This document shows positions 21,637-31,364 of a stretch of 64,000 bases of DNA, in pieces. Position 1 is the stretch's first letter. Every line of letters begins with the position of its first letter. The notes beneath the pieces were generated by a model. It ran no database searches, was not told the DNA's origin, and worked only from the letters and a program-made list of their open reading frames with translations. Both the position numbers and the translations under genes were made by a program. The DNA lies in contig NZ_JAQQGN010000001.1 in the NCBI RefSeq assembly GCF_028550595.1, forward strand, positions 62,001-126,000, in the 5' to 3' direction. Origin of the DNA: Luteimonas sp. BLCC-B24 (GTDB taxonomy: Bacteria; Pseudomonadota; Gammaproteobacteria; Xanthomonadales; Xanthomonadaceae).

Positions 21637-22842
21637 ATGACCAAGCAGATCCAGGACGCCTACATCGTCGCCGCCACCCGCACCCCGGTGGGCAAGGCGC
21701 CGAAGGGCGTGTTCCGCAACACCCGGCCCGACGACATGCTGGCGCACGTGCTGAAGAGCGTCGTCGCGCAGGCGCCGGGCGTCGACGTCAACCGCATCGA
21801 CGATGCCGTGATCGGCTGCGCCATGCCCGAGGGCGAGCAAGGCATGAACGTGGCCCGCATCGGCGTGCTGCTGGCCGGCCTGCCCGACACCGTGGCCGCG
21901 CAGACCATCAACCGCTTCTGCTCGTCCGGCCTGCAGGCGGTCGCGCTAGCGGCCAACGAGATCCGCCTCGGCAATGCCGACCTGATGCTCGCCGGTGGCA
22001 CCGAGTCGATGTCGATGGTGCCGATGATGGGCAACAAGGTGGCGCTGTCCCCGAGCGTGTTCAAGGACGACCACGTCGCGATCGCCTACGGCATGGGCAT
22101 CACCGCCGAGAAGGTCGCGGAGGAATGGAAGGTCTCGCGCGAGGATCAGGACGCCTTCGCCCTCGCCTCGCACCAGAAGGCGATTGCCGCCATCCAGGCC
22201 GGCGAGTTCAAGGACGAGATCAGCCCGTACGAGATCCACTCCCATCAGCCCGACCTCGCCGGCAATACCGTGCGCCTTCGCAAGCTGCTGGTCGACACCG
22301 ACGAGGGTCCGCGCCCGGATTCCTCGATCGAAGGTCTGGCAAAGCTGCGCCCGGTGTTCCGCAACGGCCAGTTCGGCGGCTCGGTCACCGCCGGCAACAG
22401 CTCGCAGATGAGCGACGGCGCGGCCGGCATCCTGCTCGCCTCGGAGCGCGCGGTGAAGGAACAGAACCTCACCCCGCTGGCGCGCTTCGTCAGCTTCGCC
22501 GTCGCCGGCGTGCGCCCCGAGGTCATGGGGATCGGTCCGATCGCGGCGATTCCGAAGGCACTGGCCCAGGCCGGCCTCACCCTCGACGACATCGACTGGA
22601 TCGAACTCAACGAGGCCTTCGCTGCCCAGGCGCTGGCGGTGATCCGCGACAGCAGGCTCGACCCGGACAAGGTCAACCCGCTCGGCGGCGCGATCGCGCT
22701 GGGCCATCCGCTGGGCGCGACCGGTGCGATCCGTACCGCGACCATCGTCCACGGCATGCGCCGTCGCAAGAAGCGCTACGGTCTGGTCACGATGTGCATC
22801 GGCACCGGCATGGGCGCGGCGGGCGTGATCGAGGCGCTCTGA
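21637..22842 (+). CDS. Acetyl-CoA C-acyltransferase (thiolase)
   Basis: Releases acetyl-CoA from 3-ketoacyl-CoA, the last step of the beta-oxidation cycle. It is 401 residues. The nucleophile Cys is in NRFCSSGLQ (near 90), the His in GHPLGATGA (near 357) and the second Cys in MCIGTGMG (near 387); GGTESMS is also present. The start is ATG 21637. It follows the FadN-type enzyme after a 125-base repeat-containing gap, and a strong terminator follows (22937-22970). A fadA-like degradative role is favoured over a biosynthetic one by context. Confidence 0.94.
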   Translation: MTKQIQDAYIVAATRTPVGKAPKGVFRNTRPDDMLAHVLKSVVAQAPGVDVNRIDDAVIGCAMPEGEQGMNVARIGVLLAGLPDTVAAQTINRFCSSGLQAVALAANEIRLGNADLMLAGGTESMSMVPMMGNKVALSPSVFKDDHVAIAYGMGITAEKVAEEWKVSREDQDAFALASHQKAIAAIQAGEFKDEISPYEIHSHQPDLAGNTVRLRKLLVDTDEGPRPDSSIEGLAKLRPVFRNGQFGGSVTAGNSSQMSDGAAGILLASERAVKEQNLTPLARFVSFAVAGVRPEVMGIGPIAAIPKALAQAGLTLDDIDWIELNEAFAAQALAVIRDSRLDPDKVNPLGGAIALGHPLGATGAIRTATIVHGMRRRKKRYGLVTMCIGTGMGAAGVIEAL

Positions 22843-22936
22843 GGGCGACGGCCTCGCGTCGGGACCTGCTCGCTCGTGGTGAGTTCCCTGTCCGAGGTCA
22901 CCGGAAGCGCCTTCGGCGCGACACGCCTTCTACAGG

Positions 22937-22970
22937 ACGAAACGCCCCGGCACTCCCGGGGCGTTTTCGT
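22937..22970 (+). terminator. Intrinsic terminator after the thiolase gene
   Basis: Long stem ACGAAACGCCCCGG/CCGGGGCGTTTTCGT with a short loop and a T-run in the 3' arm. It ends the psrA-fad transcript. The 304-base gap 22843-23146 holds this, a second terminator at its far end, and no gene. Confidence 0.85.
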
Positions 22971-23093
22971 GGGACACGCCGCACCCGATCACGCGAACCG
23001 CGCCGACGCGGCCCTTGGGCGCGCGTCTCCCCCCCGCAGCGCGCGCGATGCGGCTGACCGTGCCACGCCGCCGCACGCGGGCGCGTCCGTGCA

Positions 23094-23125
23094 GAAAAAA
23101 AGCCCCGGCGATGCCGGGGCTTTGT
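23094..23125 (-). terminator. Intrinsic terminator after the OmpA-like lipoprotein gene
   Basis: Stem AGCCCCGGC/GCCGGGGCT with a 3-base loop and a seven-T tract on the minus strand. It lies about 22 bases past the stop of the convergent lipoprotein gene. Confidence 0.85.
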
Positions 23126-23146
23126 CCTTGAACACGCCGCCGCGGA

Positions 23147-23824
23147 TTACGACTGCAGCGGAATCACGCGGATCTCGACGCGACGGTTCAGCGCACGGCC
23201 CTGCTCGGTGCTGTTGTCGGCGACCGGACGGCTCTTGCCGAAGCCGACGATCTCGAAGCGCTGGCGCAACAGGCCCTGGCCGATCAGATAGTTGCCCACC
23301 GAGTCGGCACGCTGCTGCGACAGGCGCTGGTTGACGGCGTCGGAGCCCACGCTGTCGGTATGACCGGAAATCTCGACGATCGTCTGGTCGTACTCGGCCA
23401 GCGTGCGCGCGACGTTGTTGAGCGCCGGGTAGAACTGCGGCTTGAGATCGGCCTTGCCGAAGTCGAAGGTCACGCCGTCGGGCAGGTTGAGCTTGATCAC
23501 GTCGCCGTCGCGGTCGACCTGGATGCCGGTGCCCTGGGTCTGGCGACGCAGCTCGGCCTCCTGGCGGTCCTGGTAGGCACCCACGGCGCCGCCTGCGATT
23601 CCGCCGACGCCGGCGCCGACGAGAGCGCGCTGGCGACGCTCGGTGGCGTCACCGCCGCTGAGCAGTCCGGCCACCGCACCGATGCCCGCGCCGATCAGGG
23701 CGTTGTTGCGGGTGCGGTTCGGGTCGTCGGGCGCATTGGTCTGGCCGGTGTAGCTGGCGCAGCTGCTCAGCAGCAGAGCGCCGGCGAGCGCGGTGGTGAG
23801 GCCTGCGGTGGTCGAAGTGCGCAT
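23147..23824 (-). CDS. OmpA-family outer membrane lipoprotein (YiaD-like)
   Basis: A 225-residue lipoprotein that binds peptidoglycan and anchors the outer membrane. The signal MRTSTTAGLTTALAGALL ends in a lipobox (LLSSC, Cys22). A Gly-rich stretch (NNALIGAGIGAVAGLLSGG and ALVGAGVGGIAGGAVGAYQ) may insert in the membrane. The OmpA C-terminal domain carries VEISGHTDSVGSDAVNQRLS and RALNRRVEIRV, the diaminopimelate-contact motifs. ATG 23824 has AGGAGA upstream; an open 27-codon extension is not supported. Transcribed alone and terminated by its own hairpin. Confidence 0.9.
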   Translation of the reverse strand: MRTSTTAGLTTALAGALLLSSCASYTGQTNAPDDPNRTRNNALIGAGIGAVAGLLSGGDATERRQRALVGAGVGGIAGGAVGAYQDRQEAELRRQTQGTGIQVDRDGDVIKLNLPDGVTFDFGKADLKPQFYPALNNVARTLAEYDQTIVEISGHTDSVGSDAVNQRLSQQRADSVGNYLIGQGLLRQRFEIVGFGKSRPVADNSTEQGRALNRRVEIRVIPLQS

Positions 23825-24167
23825 GGAATGTCTCCTGAGGGACGCGGCTGCGGACATGCAGCCGCTGGAAAGAACGGCGCCGACGGTAACCCGTTCAGGA
23901 TGCATGAAGAGTGACGGCGCGCCGCGGACAAAAGCACCTGTTCAGCGACCGTCGAGCGTGGTAGCGACGTGGCGCGTGCTGCGCGGTTCGGGACGCACGT
24001 ACCGGCGTGTCATACCTGACCGGGGCGTGCAGTCACCCCCCGTCCTGCCTGGCCGACGGGCCTGATCGTCACGATCGTCCGCCAGCGCGGACGCGCGACA
24101 TGCGCAATGGCCGCCCCGGGGCCGGTGTATCGCACGCTGTGCTGATTCCCAGCGCCTTGCCCGCGAC
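23825..24167. other. Intergenic region between the OmpA-like gene and phrB
   Basis: 343 bases upstream of the OmpA-like gene and downstream of phrB (both minus strand). I see the ribosome-binding site of the lipoprotein (AGGAGA near 23831), a short GCAGCCGC repeat and no convincing gene, promoter pair or phrB terminator. Confidence 0.5.
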
Positions 24168-25583
24168 TCAACGCATGTCCGTGTACGCCGCCAGTGCCGC
24201 CTGACGGCCGAAGTCGAGATCGACGATGGGCACGCGGGGATAGTCCGGCGCGACGGCGGCCAGGCGATCAGGATCGCGCCAGGGCGCGAAGCGCAGCGGC
24301 ACCGGGAGATCGGCGAGCTCGGGCACCCAGCTCGCGATGTAATCGCCGTGCGGGTCGAATTTCTCGGCCTGGGTGACCGGATTGAAGATGCGGAAGTACG
24401 GTGACGCGTCCGCGCCGGTGCCACCGATCCATTGCCATCCCAGCGAGTTGTTCGCCAGGTCCGCGTCCACCAGCGTGTCCCAGAACCAGCGCGAGCCCTC
24501 GGTCCAGTGCAGCCGCATGTGCTTGCACAGCCAACTGCCGACGATCATCCGTACGCGGTTGTGCATCCATCCCAGATGCCAGAGCTCGCGCATGCCGGCA
24601 TCGACGATCGGCACGCCGGTCCGCCCGCGGCGCCAGGCCTCGATGCGTCGGGGGTCGCGCCGCGCCCATGCAAAACGGGCGAACTTCGGATTGAAGTCTT
24701 CGGTGGGCGTCCTGGGAAAGTGGTGCAGCAGGTGATGCGCGAACTCGCGCCAGCCCAGTTCGCGCACGTAGGCATCGATGTCGGCGGCAGTGCCGGCGGT
24801 GCGCGCGGATTCGAGCCTCGCGACCACGCGCCACGGCGCGATCTCGCCGAAATGCAGATGCGGCGACAGTCGCGACGTGCCCGCCTGGTCCGGGCGGTCG
24901 CGTCCGCTGCGATAACCGCGCAGCGCACCGTCCTCGAACACCTCGAGCGCCTCGTGCGCGCCCGCTTCGCCGGGCGTCCACATCGGCCAGAAGCCCGCAT
25001 CCCAGGCAGGCCTCGCCGTCAGACGCAGGTCACCGAGCGGAACGCCGCCCGGGCCGTCGGCGACGTCGGCGATCGTCCGCGGCGCGGTCCACGACGTCTC
25101 CGGTTGCCACTGCGTCAGCGCCTTGCGCCAGAAGGGCGTGAACACCTTGTAGGGGCCCTCCTGCCCGGTCTGCACTTCCCAGGGTTCGAACAGCAGCGCG
25201 CCGTTGTGACTGTCCGCGCGGATGCCGTCCTCGCGCAGCGCGCGCTTGATCTGCGCGTCGCGGGCCTCGATCGCCGGCTCGTAGCGCCGGTTCCAGAACA
25301 CCGCCTCGGCCTCGCAGGTCTGCACCAGCGTGCGCAAGGTGGGCAAGGTGGGGCCGTGGAACAGCCGGAGGCGCGAACCGCGCCGTCGCAGCTCGGCATC
25401 CAGGGCCGCCAGCGAACGGTGCCGCCATGCGTTCGAGGCGGCGCCCGGCGCCCAGTCGCCCTCTTCGTCCGGCGCGTGGATGTACACGCAGACCGGAGCC
25501 AGGCCGGCGTCGAGCGCGGCGTGCAGGGCCGGATGATCGTCCAGGCGTAGATCATTGCGGAACCAGACGATGGCGTTGGCCAT
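24168..25583 (-). CDS. phrB: Deoxyribodipyrimidine photolyase (class I CPD photolyase)
   Basis: A flavoprotein that splits cyclobutane pyrimidine dimers using blue light. It is 471 residues (E. coli 472). The N-terminal antenna domain begins MANAIVWFRNDLRLDDHPAL. The FAD/DNA domain carries GTSRLSPHLHFGEIAPW, ELGWREFAHHLLHHFP, VDAGMRELWHLGWMHNRVRM and GWQWIGGTGADASPYFRIFNP with its conserved Trp residues. The start ATG 25583 has GGGAGG upstream. The frame stays open far upstream, but that part is an antisense artefact over sufE. Divergent from sufE. Confidence 0.95.
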   Translation of the reverse strand: MANAIVWFRNDLRLDDHPALHAALDAGLAPVCVYIHAPDEEGDWAPGAASNAWRHRSLAALDAELRRRGSRLRLFHGPTLPTLRTLVQTCEAEAVFWNRRYEPAIEARDAQIKRALREDGIRADSHNGALLFEPWEVQTGQEGPYKVFTPFWRKALTQWQPETSWTAPRTIADVADGPGGVPLGDLRLTARPAWDAGFWPMWTPGEAGAHEALEVFEDGALRGYRSGRDRPDQAGTSRLSPHLHFGEIAPWRVVARLESARTAGTAADIDAYVRELGWREFAHHLLHHFPRTPTEDFNPKFARFAWARRDPRRIEAWRRGRTGVPIVDAGMRELWHLGWMHNRVRMIVGSWLCKHMRLHWTEGSRWFWDTLVDADLANNSLGWQWIGGTGADASPYFRIFNPVTQAEKFDPHGDYIASWVPELADLPVPLRFAPWRDPDRLAAVAPDYPRVPIVDLDFGRQAALAAYTDMR

Positions 25584-25778
25584 GCCGCCTCCCAGGGGCG
25601 AACCGGTGTGGGCCGAGAGCATGCAGCAAGCGTGCGTGCAGGGACAGCGGCCGCCGACGGCCGCTGACAGGCGCGCCCGGCGTGCACGGCGACGGCGTGC
25701 CACGCCCTTCGCGCGGCTTTGGTTCAAAATGCGCGTTCTGGCCCCGCGCACCGGGCCGCCCGCTGCCCCCGTGGACCC

Positions 25779-26219
25779 GTGACCGACGCCCCGTTCCCCC
25801 TCGAAGCTTCGCCCGCGCTCGCCCAGCGCGCCATCGCCGACGAATTCGCGTTCTTCAGCGACTGGTCGGAGCGTTACCAGTACCTCATCGATCTCGGTCG
25901 CAAACTGCCCGCGTTTCCCGACGAGCTGAAAACCGAGGCCAATCGCCTGCACGGCTGCCAGTCGATGGTCTGGATCGTGCCCTCGGGCGATGCCGAGCGG
26001 CTCGAGTTCGCCGCGGCGAGTGACTCGGCCATCGTGTCGGGCCTGATCTATCTCGCGCTGCGGGTGTACTCGGGTCGCAGCGCGCGCGAAATCCTCGAGA
26101 CCGACGCCAGCTACATCGGCGACATCGGCCTGGCCAAACATCTGTCGCCGACCCGCAGCAACGGGCTCGCCGCCCTGCTCGCCTTCATCAAGGACCAGGC
26201 GCAACGCGCCGCGGCGTGA
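25779..26219 (+). CDS. sufE: SufE-family cysteine-desulfurase activator
   Basis: Accepts persulfide sulfur from a SufS/CsdA desulfurase for Fe-S cluster assembly. It is 146 residues. The sulfur-accepting Cys is in the conserved HGCQSMVWI loop; the family start FFSDWSERYQYLIDLGRKLP and the C-terminal LSPTRSNGLAALL are also present. GTG 25779 is the best start: it gives the usual length, although no strong ribosome-binding site is seen. Its stop overlaps the MFS gene start (GTGA). No suf operon is nearby. Confidence 0.88.
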   Translation: MTDAPFPLEASPALAQRAIADEFAFFSDWSERYQYLIDLGRKLPAFPDELKTEANRLHGCQSMVWIVPSGDAERLEFAAASDSAIVSGLIYLALRVYSGRSAREILETDASYIGDIGLAKHLSPTRSNGLAALLAFIKDQAQRAAA

Positions 26220-27490
26220 GTCCGCCAGCACGCGGCCAGGAGGCCGGCGCCGACGCCGCGGCCAGTCGCGCCGCCCCGCTCCGCAATCCGAATTTCCGCG
26301 CCCTGCTCGGCTACCGGATCTGCACGATCCTGTCCTACCAGATCGTCGCGGTGACGGTGGGCTGGCACATCTACGCGGTCACCGGGAACCCGTGGATGCT
26401 CGGGCTGATCGGCCTGGCCGAAGTGCTGCCCTATTTCTGCGTCGCCCCCTTCGCCGGTTATCTCGTCGACCAGCTTCCGAGACGCAAGCTGGGAATGGCG
26501 GCGGCGACCGGACTCGCGATCACCCCGCTGCTGCTGGCCCTGATCGTGCTCGACGTGATCGCCGGCAGCGTCTGGCTGCTGTATCTGCCGATCGTGCTGA
26601 CCGGCATGGTCCGGGCGTTCCTCGGGCCGGTCTACAACGCGCTGTTCGCGCGGGTGCTGCCGCGCGAGCAGTACGTGCGCGGCGCGAGCCTCGGCAGCAT
26701 AGTGTTCCAGAGCGCGCTGGTGCTGGGGCCTGCGATCGGCGGCTTGCTGATCGCGCCGATCGGCATCCCGGGCGTGTTCGTGCTCGCCGCGGTGCTCGCG
26801 TTGACGGTGATCGTCTTTCTCGCGCGCATGGAGGTCACCGAGCCGGCGCCGCGGCTGCAGCGCGAGCCCGTGTTCGCCAGCATCGCCGAGGGCGCGCGCT
26901 TCGTGTTCGGCCACCAGATCCTGCTCGCGGCGCTGGCGCTGGACATGTTCGCGGTGCTGTTCGGCGGTGCGATTTCGCTGGCGCCGGCCTTCATCCACGA
27001 CATCCTCGACTACGGACCCGAGGGGCTGGGCATCCTGCGCGGCGCGCCGGCGCTCGGGGCGGTGGCCATGGGCGTCTGGCTGGCGCGCAACCCGATCCAG
27101 CGCAACGCCGGCCGGGTGCTGCTGATCGCGGTGGCCGGATTCGGCCTGTGCATGATCGGCTTCGGCCTGTCGACGGCATTCTGGCTGTCCGCCCTGTTCC
27201 TGCTGCTGTCGGGCATGTGCGACGGCGTCTCGGTGGTGATGCGCTCGACGATCATGCAGCTGTCGACGCCGGATGCGATGCGCGGCCGGGTCTCGTCGAT
27301 CAACGGGCTGTTCGTCGGTTCGTCCAACGAGATCGGCGCGTTCTACATGGGTTCGATGGCGCGCCTGCTCGGTCTGGTGCCCGCGGTGGTGGTGGGCGGC
27401 TTCATGACGCTCGGCGTGGTCGGAGTGACCGCGAAACGAGCCCCGGCGCTGCGCCGCCTGGACCTGCGCGAGCTGGCCCGACAGCCGTAG
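26216..27490 (+). CDS. MFS transporter of the DHA3/EntS-like type
   Basis: A 424-residue inner-membrane transporter with about 10-12 predicted helices; substrate unknown. The start LRNPNFRALLGYRICTILSY and the first loop (YLVDQLPRRKLGMAAATGL) fit the DHA3 drug/siderophore exporter group, and VMRSTIMQLSTPDAMRGRVSSINGLFVG is the matching C-half signature of EntS-like exporters. It starts with a GTG that overlaps the sufE stop, so translation is probably coupled. A bidirectional terminator follows. Confidence 0.87.
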   Translation: MSPPARGQEAGADAAASRAAPLRNPNFRALLGYRICTILSYQIVAVTVGWHIYAVTGNPWMLGLIGLAEVLPYFCVAPFAGYLVDQLPRRKLGMAAATGLAITPLLLALIVLDVIAGSVWLLYLPIVLTGMVRAFLGPVYNALFARVLPREQYVRGASLGSIVFQSALVLGPAIGGLLIAPIGIPGVFVLAAVLALTVIVFLARMEVTEPAPRLQREPVFASIAEGARFVFGHQILLAALALDMFAVLFGGAISLAPAFIHDILDYGPEGLGILRGAPALGAVAMGVWLARNPIQRNAGRVLLIAVAGFGLCMIGFGLSTAFWLSALFLLLSGMCDGVSVVMRSTIMQLSTPDAMRGRVSSINGLFVGSSNEIGAFYMGSMARLLGLVPAVVVGGFMTLGVVGVTAKRAPALRRLDLRELARQP

Positions 27491-27523
27491 ACAGCGATTC
27501 CGGGCCGCCGTCCCCTCAAACGC

Positions 27524-27552
27524 GAAAAGCCCGCCAGGCGGCGGGCTTTTCC
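27524..27552. terminator. Bidirectional terminator between the MFS gene and dksA
   Basis: Perfect stem AAAAGCCCGCC/GGCGGGCTTTT with a 4-base loop and T-runs on both strands, between convergent genes. Confidence 0.9.
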
Positions 27553-27645
27553 AGTGGATCGGCCGTACAGGACCGGCTCGTTCGACTCACGAATCCCGGG
27601 TCTCAATGGCCGGGCGGCGGGTCATCACCGAGCCCGGCCGCGCGA

Positions 27646-28638
27646 TCAATCCCCCATCTGCTTCTGCAGATGTTCCCAGCGCTCCTGCTCGTCGATCGTG
27701 CGCTCGGCGGTCTGGAGCGCCTCGAGACGCTCCAGACCGATCTCCTCGCCCGAGTCGACGCTGTAGCCGTACTCGCCCGAGTCCACGCGCTTGAGCGTGC
27801 TGTCGATCTTGCCGATCAGCTTGCGATAACGGTCGCGGGTGCGCAGTTCGAGCGAGTTCTCGGTTTCGCGCGTGGCACGTTCGGCCTCATCGCCGACATC
27901 GCGCACCTCGTCCTTGAGGTTCTCGATCGTCTGCTTGGATTCCTCGACCAGATCCGCGCGCCAGTTGAGCAGGCGCTGACGGAAGTATTCGAGCTGGAGC
28001 GGACTCATGTATTCCTCGTCGGCGCTGGGCTTGTAGCCCGCCGGGAGGATGGGACGACCTGTTTCTGCATCGGTCTTGTACTGCACGACCTTCACCTTCG
28101 TCTTGGGCGCCGGTTCCGCCTGGCGCGCAACGCCCGCGACGGCCACCTTGCCGGCCGGACGTGGACGTGTTGTGGGAGTGGAAGCCGCACTCTTGGGCGC
28201 GGCCGGTTTTGCGGGCGCCGCCTTGGCGGGCGGCGTTTCGGGTGCGGCTGCAGGCTTGTCGCTGATCGACTTCGCCGGTGCAGCCTTCTTGGCGACGGGC
28301 TTGCTGGCCGCCGGTTCGGCGGCCTTCGGCTTCGCCGGTGCCGCCTTGGCGGCAGCCGCCGTCGGCGTCTTCTTGGCGGGCGCCTTGGTCGGCGCCGCCT
28401 TCTTCACCGGCGCACGCGTGGCCGCCGGTTTCGCCGGGGTCGCCTTCTTCGCAGGCGCCTTGGCGACGGTTTTCTTCGCAGCAGTCTTCTTCGCGGCCGC
28501 CGCGGGCGTTGATGCCTTCTTCGCGGGCGCCGCCTTCTTGGCAACGGACGACTTCTTGACCGCAGCCTTGGCAGGCGCTTTGGCGGCGGGCTTGGCGGCC
28601 TTCTTCACGGCCTTTTTCGCGGGTTTCTTGACGGCCAC
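27646..28638 (-). CDS. dksA: DksA-family RNA polymerase-binding factor, cysteine-free, with Lys/Ala/Pro-rich N-terminal extension
   Basis: Binds the RNA polymerase secondary channel and, with ppGpp, adjusts transcription. It is 330 residues. The first ~185 are a histone-H1-like PAKKA-type low-complexity tail. The DksA core follows ([20 protein letters not shown], coiled coil, [19 protein letters not shown]). At the coiled-coil tip, E. coli DPVDRA is DEAERA (residues 250-255), so Asp74 becomes Glu. The four zinc-finger cysteines are all replaced (Ser293, Ser296, Thr314, Glu317), and the whole protein has no Cys. It starts at GTG 28638. Function is inferred from the core. Confidence 0.88.
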   Translation of the reverse strand: MAVKKPAKKAVKKAAKPAAKAPAKAAVKKSSVAKKAAPAKKASTPAAAAKKTAAKKTVAKAPAKKATPAKPAATRAPVKKAAPTKAPAKKTPTAAAAKAAPAKPKAAEPAASKPVAKKAAPAKSISDKPAAAPETPPAKAAPAKPAAPKSAASTPTTRPRPAGKVAVAGVARQAEPAPKTKVKVVQYKTDAETGRPILPAGYKPSADEEYMSPLQLEYFRQRLLNWRADLVEESKQTIENLKDEVRDVGDEAERATRETENSLELRTRDRYRKLIGKIDSTLKRVDSGEYGYSVDSGEEIGLERLEALQTAERTIDEQERWEHLQKQMGD

Positions 28639-28749
28639 GTGCTGCGTTCCTTGTCATTCCCTTGGACGGGGAAGCGGGGTGTTATACCCTGCAAACCCTG
28701 CAGCGGCAACCACGATCGCCTCTGTATTCATCGCCTTTGCCGACGTGCC

Positions 28750-28986
28750 GTGATCGAGCGTTTTCTCATTGCCCTGCTGCGTGGCTACAAGCGCGTCATC
28801 AGTCCCCTGCTCGGCCCGCGTTGCCGCTTCCATCCCAGCTGCTCGTCGTATGCGATGGTCGCCATCGCACGTTTCGGCGTGCTGCGCGGCAGCTGGCTCG
28901 CGCTTCGGCGCATCGCGCGCTGCCATCCCTTGAATCCCGGCGGGCACGACCCCGTGCCGATGCCGAAACTGGACCCCAAGCCATGA
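28750..28986 (+). CDS. yidD: Membrane protein insertion efficiency factor YidD
   Basis: A small inner-membrane-associated protein that helps YidC-dependent insertion. With GTG 28750 it is 78 residues, the family's size. The pattern [20 protein letters not shown], then [13 protein letters not shown] and [13 protein letters not shown], carries the three conserved cysteines. The frame is open upstream, but those residues do not resemble YidD. Its stop overlaps the pyrC start by 4 bases (ATGA). It lies away from its usual rnpA/yidC neighbours. Confidence 0.92.
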   Translation: MIERFLIALLRGYKRVISPLLGPRCRFHPSCSSYAMVAIARFGVLRGSWLALRRIARCHPLNPGGHDPVPMPKLDPKP

Positions 28987-30335
28987 CCGAGACCCTGATC
29001 CGCAACGCCCGCCTCGTCAACGAGGGCCGGGTGATCGAAGGCGACCTGCGCATCGGCGCCGACGGTCGCATCGCCGAGATCGGCGGCGACCTGGCCGCAG
29101 ACACGCGCGGGACGATCGTCGACGCCGCGGGCCGGTGGCTGCTGCCCGGCATGATCGACGACCAGGTGCACTTCCGCGAACCGGGCATGGAGTACAAGGC
29201 CGACATGGCGACCGAGTCCGGCGCGGCGGTCGCCGGTGGCCTGACCAGCTTCATGGACATGCCCAACACCAGCCCGCCGACGCTGAGCGCCGAGGTGCTG
29301 CAGGACAAGTACGACAGAGCGCGAGGCCGGGCCCGTGCCAACTACGGCTTCTACATGGGCGCGAGCAACGACAACCTCGACCACGTCCGCGCCATCGATC
29401 CGCTGACCACACCGGGCGTCAAGGTGTTCATGGGGGCCTCCACCGGCAACATGCTGGTCGACGATCCCGAAACGCTGGACGGCATCTTCCGCGAAACGCC
29501 GGTGCCGATCATCACCCACTGCGAGGACACGCCGACGATCGACGCGATCCAGCGCGAGTACGTGGCGAAGTACGGCGACGACATTCCCGCCGAATGCCAC
29601 CCGGACATCCGCTCGCGCGAGGCCTGCATGAAGTCCACGCAGCTCGCGCTGTCGCTGGCGCGCAAGCACGACACGCGCCTGCACGTGCTGCACATCTCGA
29701 CGGCCGAGGAGCTGGCACTGTTCGAAGCGGGGCCGCTGGTCGATGCCGCCGGCAAGCTGCGCAAGCGCATCACCGCCGAGACCTGCATCCACTTCCTGCG
29801 CTTCGCGCGGCCCGATTACGCGCGCCTCGGCCACCTGATCAAGTGCAATCCGGCGATCAAGGACGAGCGCGATCGCGCGGCGCTGCTCAGGGCGCTGGCC
29901 GACGACGTCATCGACGTGCTCGCCACCGACCATGCACCGCACACGCTCGAGGAAAAGAGCAATCCCTACACGCGTGCGCCGAGCGGCCTGCCGCTGGTGC
30001 AGTTCGCGCTCAACGCGGCCCTCGAATGCGTGCACGAAGGCCACTTCGACATCACCCGCGTGGTGCAGAAGTTCGCCCACGCGCCGGCGCAGCTGTTCGA
30101 CGTCGCCGAACGCGGCTTCCTGCGCGAGGGCTACTTCGCCGATCTGGTGCTGGTGGAGGACACGCCGTTCACCGTGACCCGCGAACAGGTGCTGTCGAAA
30201 TGCGGCTGGTCGCCGTTCGAAGGCACCACGTTCCGTTCGCGCATCGCCTCCACCTGGGTGAACGGCCAGCTGGCCTGGGACGGCGACCGCCTCACCGGCG
30301 AACCCGCGGGCCAGCGTCTCGCGTTCGCGCGTTGA
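28983..30335 (+). CDS. pyrC: Dihydroorotase (450-residue type)
   Basis: Closes carbamoyl-aspartate to dihydroorotate in pyrimidine synthesis. It is 450 residues, of the amidohydrolase class longer than E. coli PyrC (348). The metal ligands appear in [10 protein letters not shown], the carboxylated Lys in GVKVFMGAS, His in THCEDT and LHISTAEE, and the catalytic Asp in [12 protein letters not shown]. The C-terminal strand KCGWSPFEG is typical. Start ATG 28983 overlaps the yidD stop. pyrD, a later pathway step, is at the right end of the window. Confidence 0.94.
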   Translation: MTETLIRNARLVNEGRVIEGDLRIGADGRIAEIGGDLAADTRGTIVDAAGRWLLPGMIDDQVHFREPGMEYKADMATESGAAVAGGLTSFMDMPNTSPPTLSAEVLQDKYDRARGRARANYGFYMGASNDNLDHVRAIDPLTTPGVKVFMGASTGNMLVDDPETLDGIFRETPVPIITHCEDTPTIDAIQREYVAKYGDDIPAECHPDIRSREACMKSTQLALSLARKHDTRLHVLHISTAEELALFEAGPLVDAAGKLRKRITAETCIHFLRFARPDYARLGHLIKCNPAIKDERDRAALLRALADDVIDVLATDHAPHTLEEKSNPYTRAPSGLPLVQFALNAALECVHEGHFDITRVVQKFAHAPAQLFDVAERGFLREGYFADLVLVEDTPFTVTREQVLSKCGWSPFEGTTFRSRIASTWVNGQLAWDGDRLTGEPAGQRLAFAR

Positions 30336-30415
30336 GTCCTGCACCCGACACCATGCCTTCAGAACCGGCTGCGTCGCGTGGCCGGCCCCCGCGCTTGCTT
30401 CCGACCGGAGCCCCC

Positions 30416-31258
30416 ATGCCGTCACACCGCCTGCGACCCTTCGCGTTCCTGCTCGCCTTCGGCGCACTGCTCACGGGCGGCGCCCCGGCTGCGGCGCAGG
30501 GCGCTGCCGATGTCCGCTTCCCCGCGCAGGTACAACAGGGAAGCCTGGTGATCGGCAAGGTGCCGGCGGGCGCCCGGGTGCTGTATCGCGATCGCGCGGT
30601 GCGCGTCAGTGACTACGGCACGGTGGTGATCGGCGTCGGCCGCGACGAAGCCGGACCGGTGCAGCTGCAGATCACGCGCGCGGACGGGACCCGCGACACG
30701 GCTTCGATCGCGATCACGCCGCGTGACTGGCCGGTGGAACGCATCAATGGCGTGCCGCCGGCAACCGTCAATCCACCGGCGGCGATCGCCGAGCGCATCC
30801 GCCGCGAACAGGCGCAGGTCACCGCGGCGCGCACCCGGGACGATGCCCGCGTGGACTTCGGCAACGGCTTCATCCGGCCGGTCGAGGGCCGCATCAGCGG
30901 CCGCTTCGGCCGCGCCCGGTCCTACAACGGCCAGCCGGGCGCCCCGCATTCGGGCATGGACATCGCCGCGCCCACCGGCACGCCGGTCAAAGCGCCGGCC
31001 GCGGGCATCGTCACCTTCGCCGCACCCGACCTCTATCTCACCGGCGGCACCCTGCTGCTGGATCACGGCCACGGCGTGAGCTCGAACTTCCTGCACCTCT
31101 CGCGCATCGACGCCAAGGTGGGCGATCGCGTCGAACAGGCGCAGGTGATCGGCGCGGTCGGCGCCACCGGTCGCGCCACCGGCCCGCATCTGCACTGGGG
31201 CATGAACTGGCTGGATGTGCGCATCGATCCGCAGCTGGTGCTCGAGCGCGCGCCTTGA
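30416..31258 (+). CDS. Secreted M23-family (LytM) peptidoglycan peptidase
   Basis: A 280-residue periplasmic protein likely to cut peptidoglycan cross-links or activate amidases. The signal peptide MPSHRLRPFAFLLAFGALL is cleaved after AAA. A beta-rich N-terminal domain follows (ADVRFPAQVQQGSLVIGKVP, about 31-105), then a helical linker and the M23 domain with zinc ligands HSGMDIAAPTGTPV and HLHW (near 255). GHGVSSNFLHL is also present. All catalytic positions are intact. ATG 30416 has GGAG upstream. The next small lipoprotein resembles its N-terminal domain. Confidence 0.92.
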   Translation: MPSHRLRPFAFLLAFGALLTGGAPAAAQGAADVRFPAQVQQGSLVIGKVPAGARVLYRDRAVRVSDYGTVVIGVGRDEAGPVQLQITRADGTRDTASIAITPRDWPVERINGVPPATVNPPAAIAERIRREQAQVTAARTRDDARVDFGNGFIRPVEGRISGRFGRARSYNGQPGAPHSGMDIAAPTGTPVKAPAAGIVTFAAPDLYLTGGTLLLDHGHGVSSNFLHLSRIDAKVGDRVEQAQVIGAVGATGRATGPHLHWGMNWLDVRIDPQLVLERAP

Positions 31259-31364
31259 GCGTCTGCGTCGTCCAGGCGCCGCAAGCCGCGGGGCGCGAGG
31301 ACCGTCACCGGGCTCTGCGCGGGCATCGGCGCACGCGGGCGCGGGCGCGGGCGCGGGCGACGCG

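Noticed and set aside
28049..28753. Ala/Phe-rich plus-strand frame that looks like a membrane protein
   Set aside because: It is the complement of the Lys/Ala repeats of the DksA tail; the apparent hydrophobicity follows from that.
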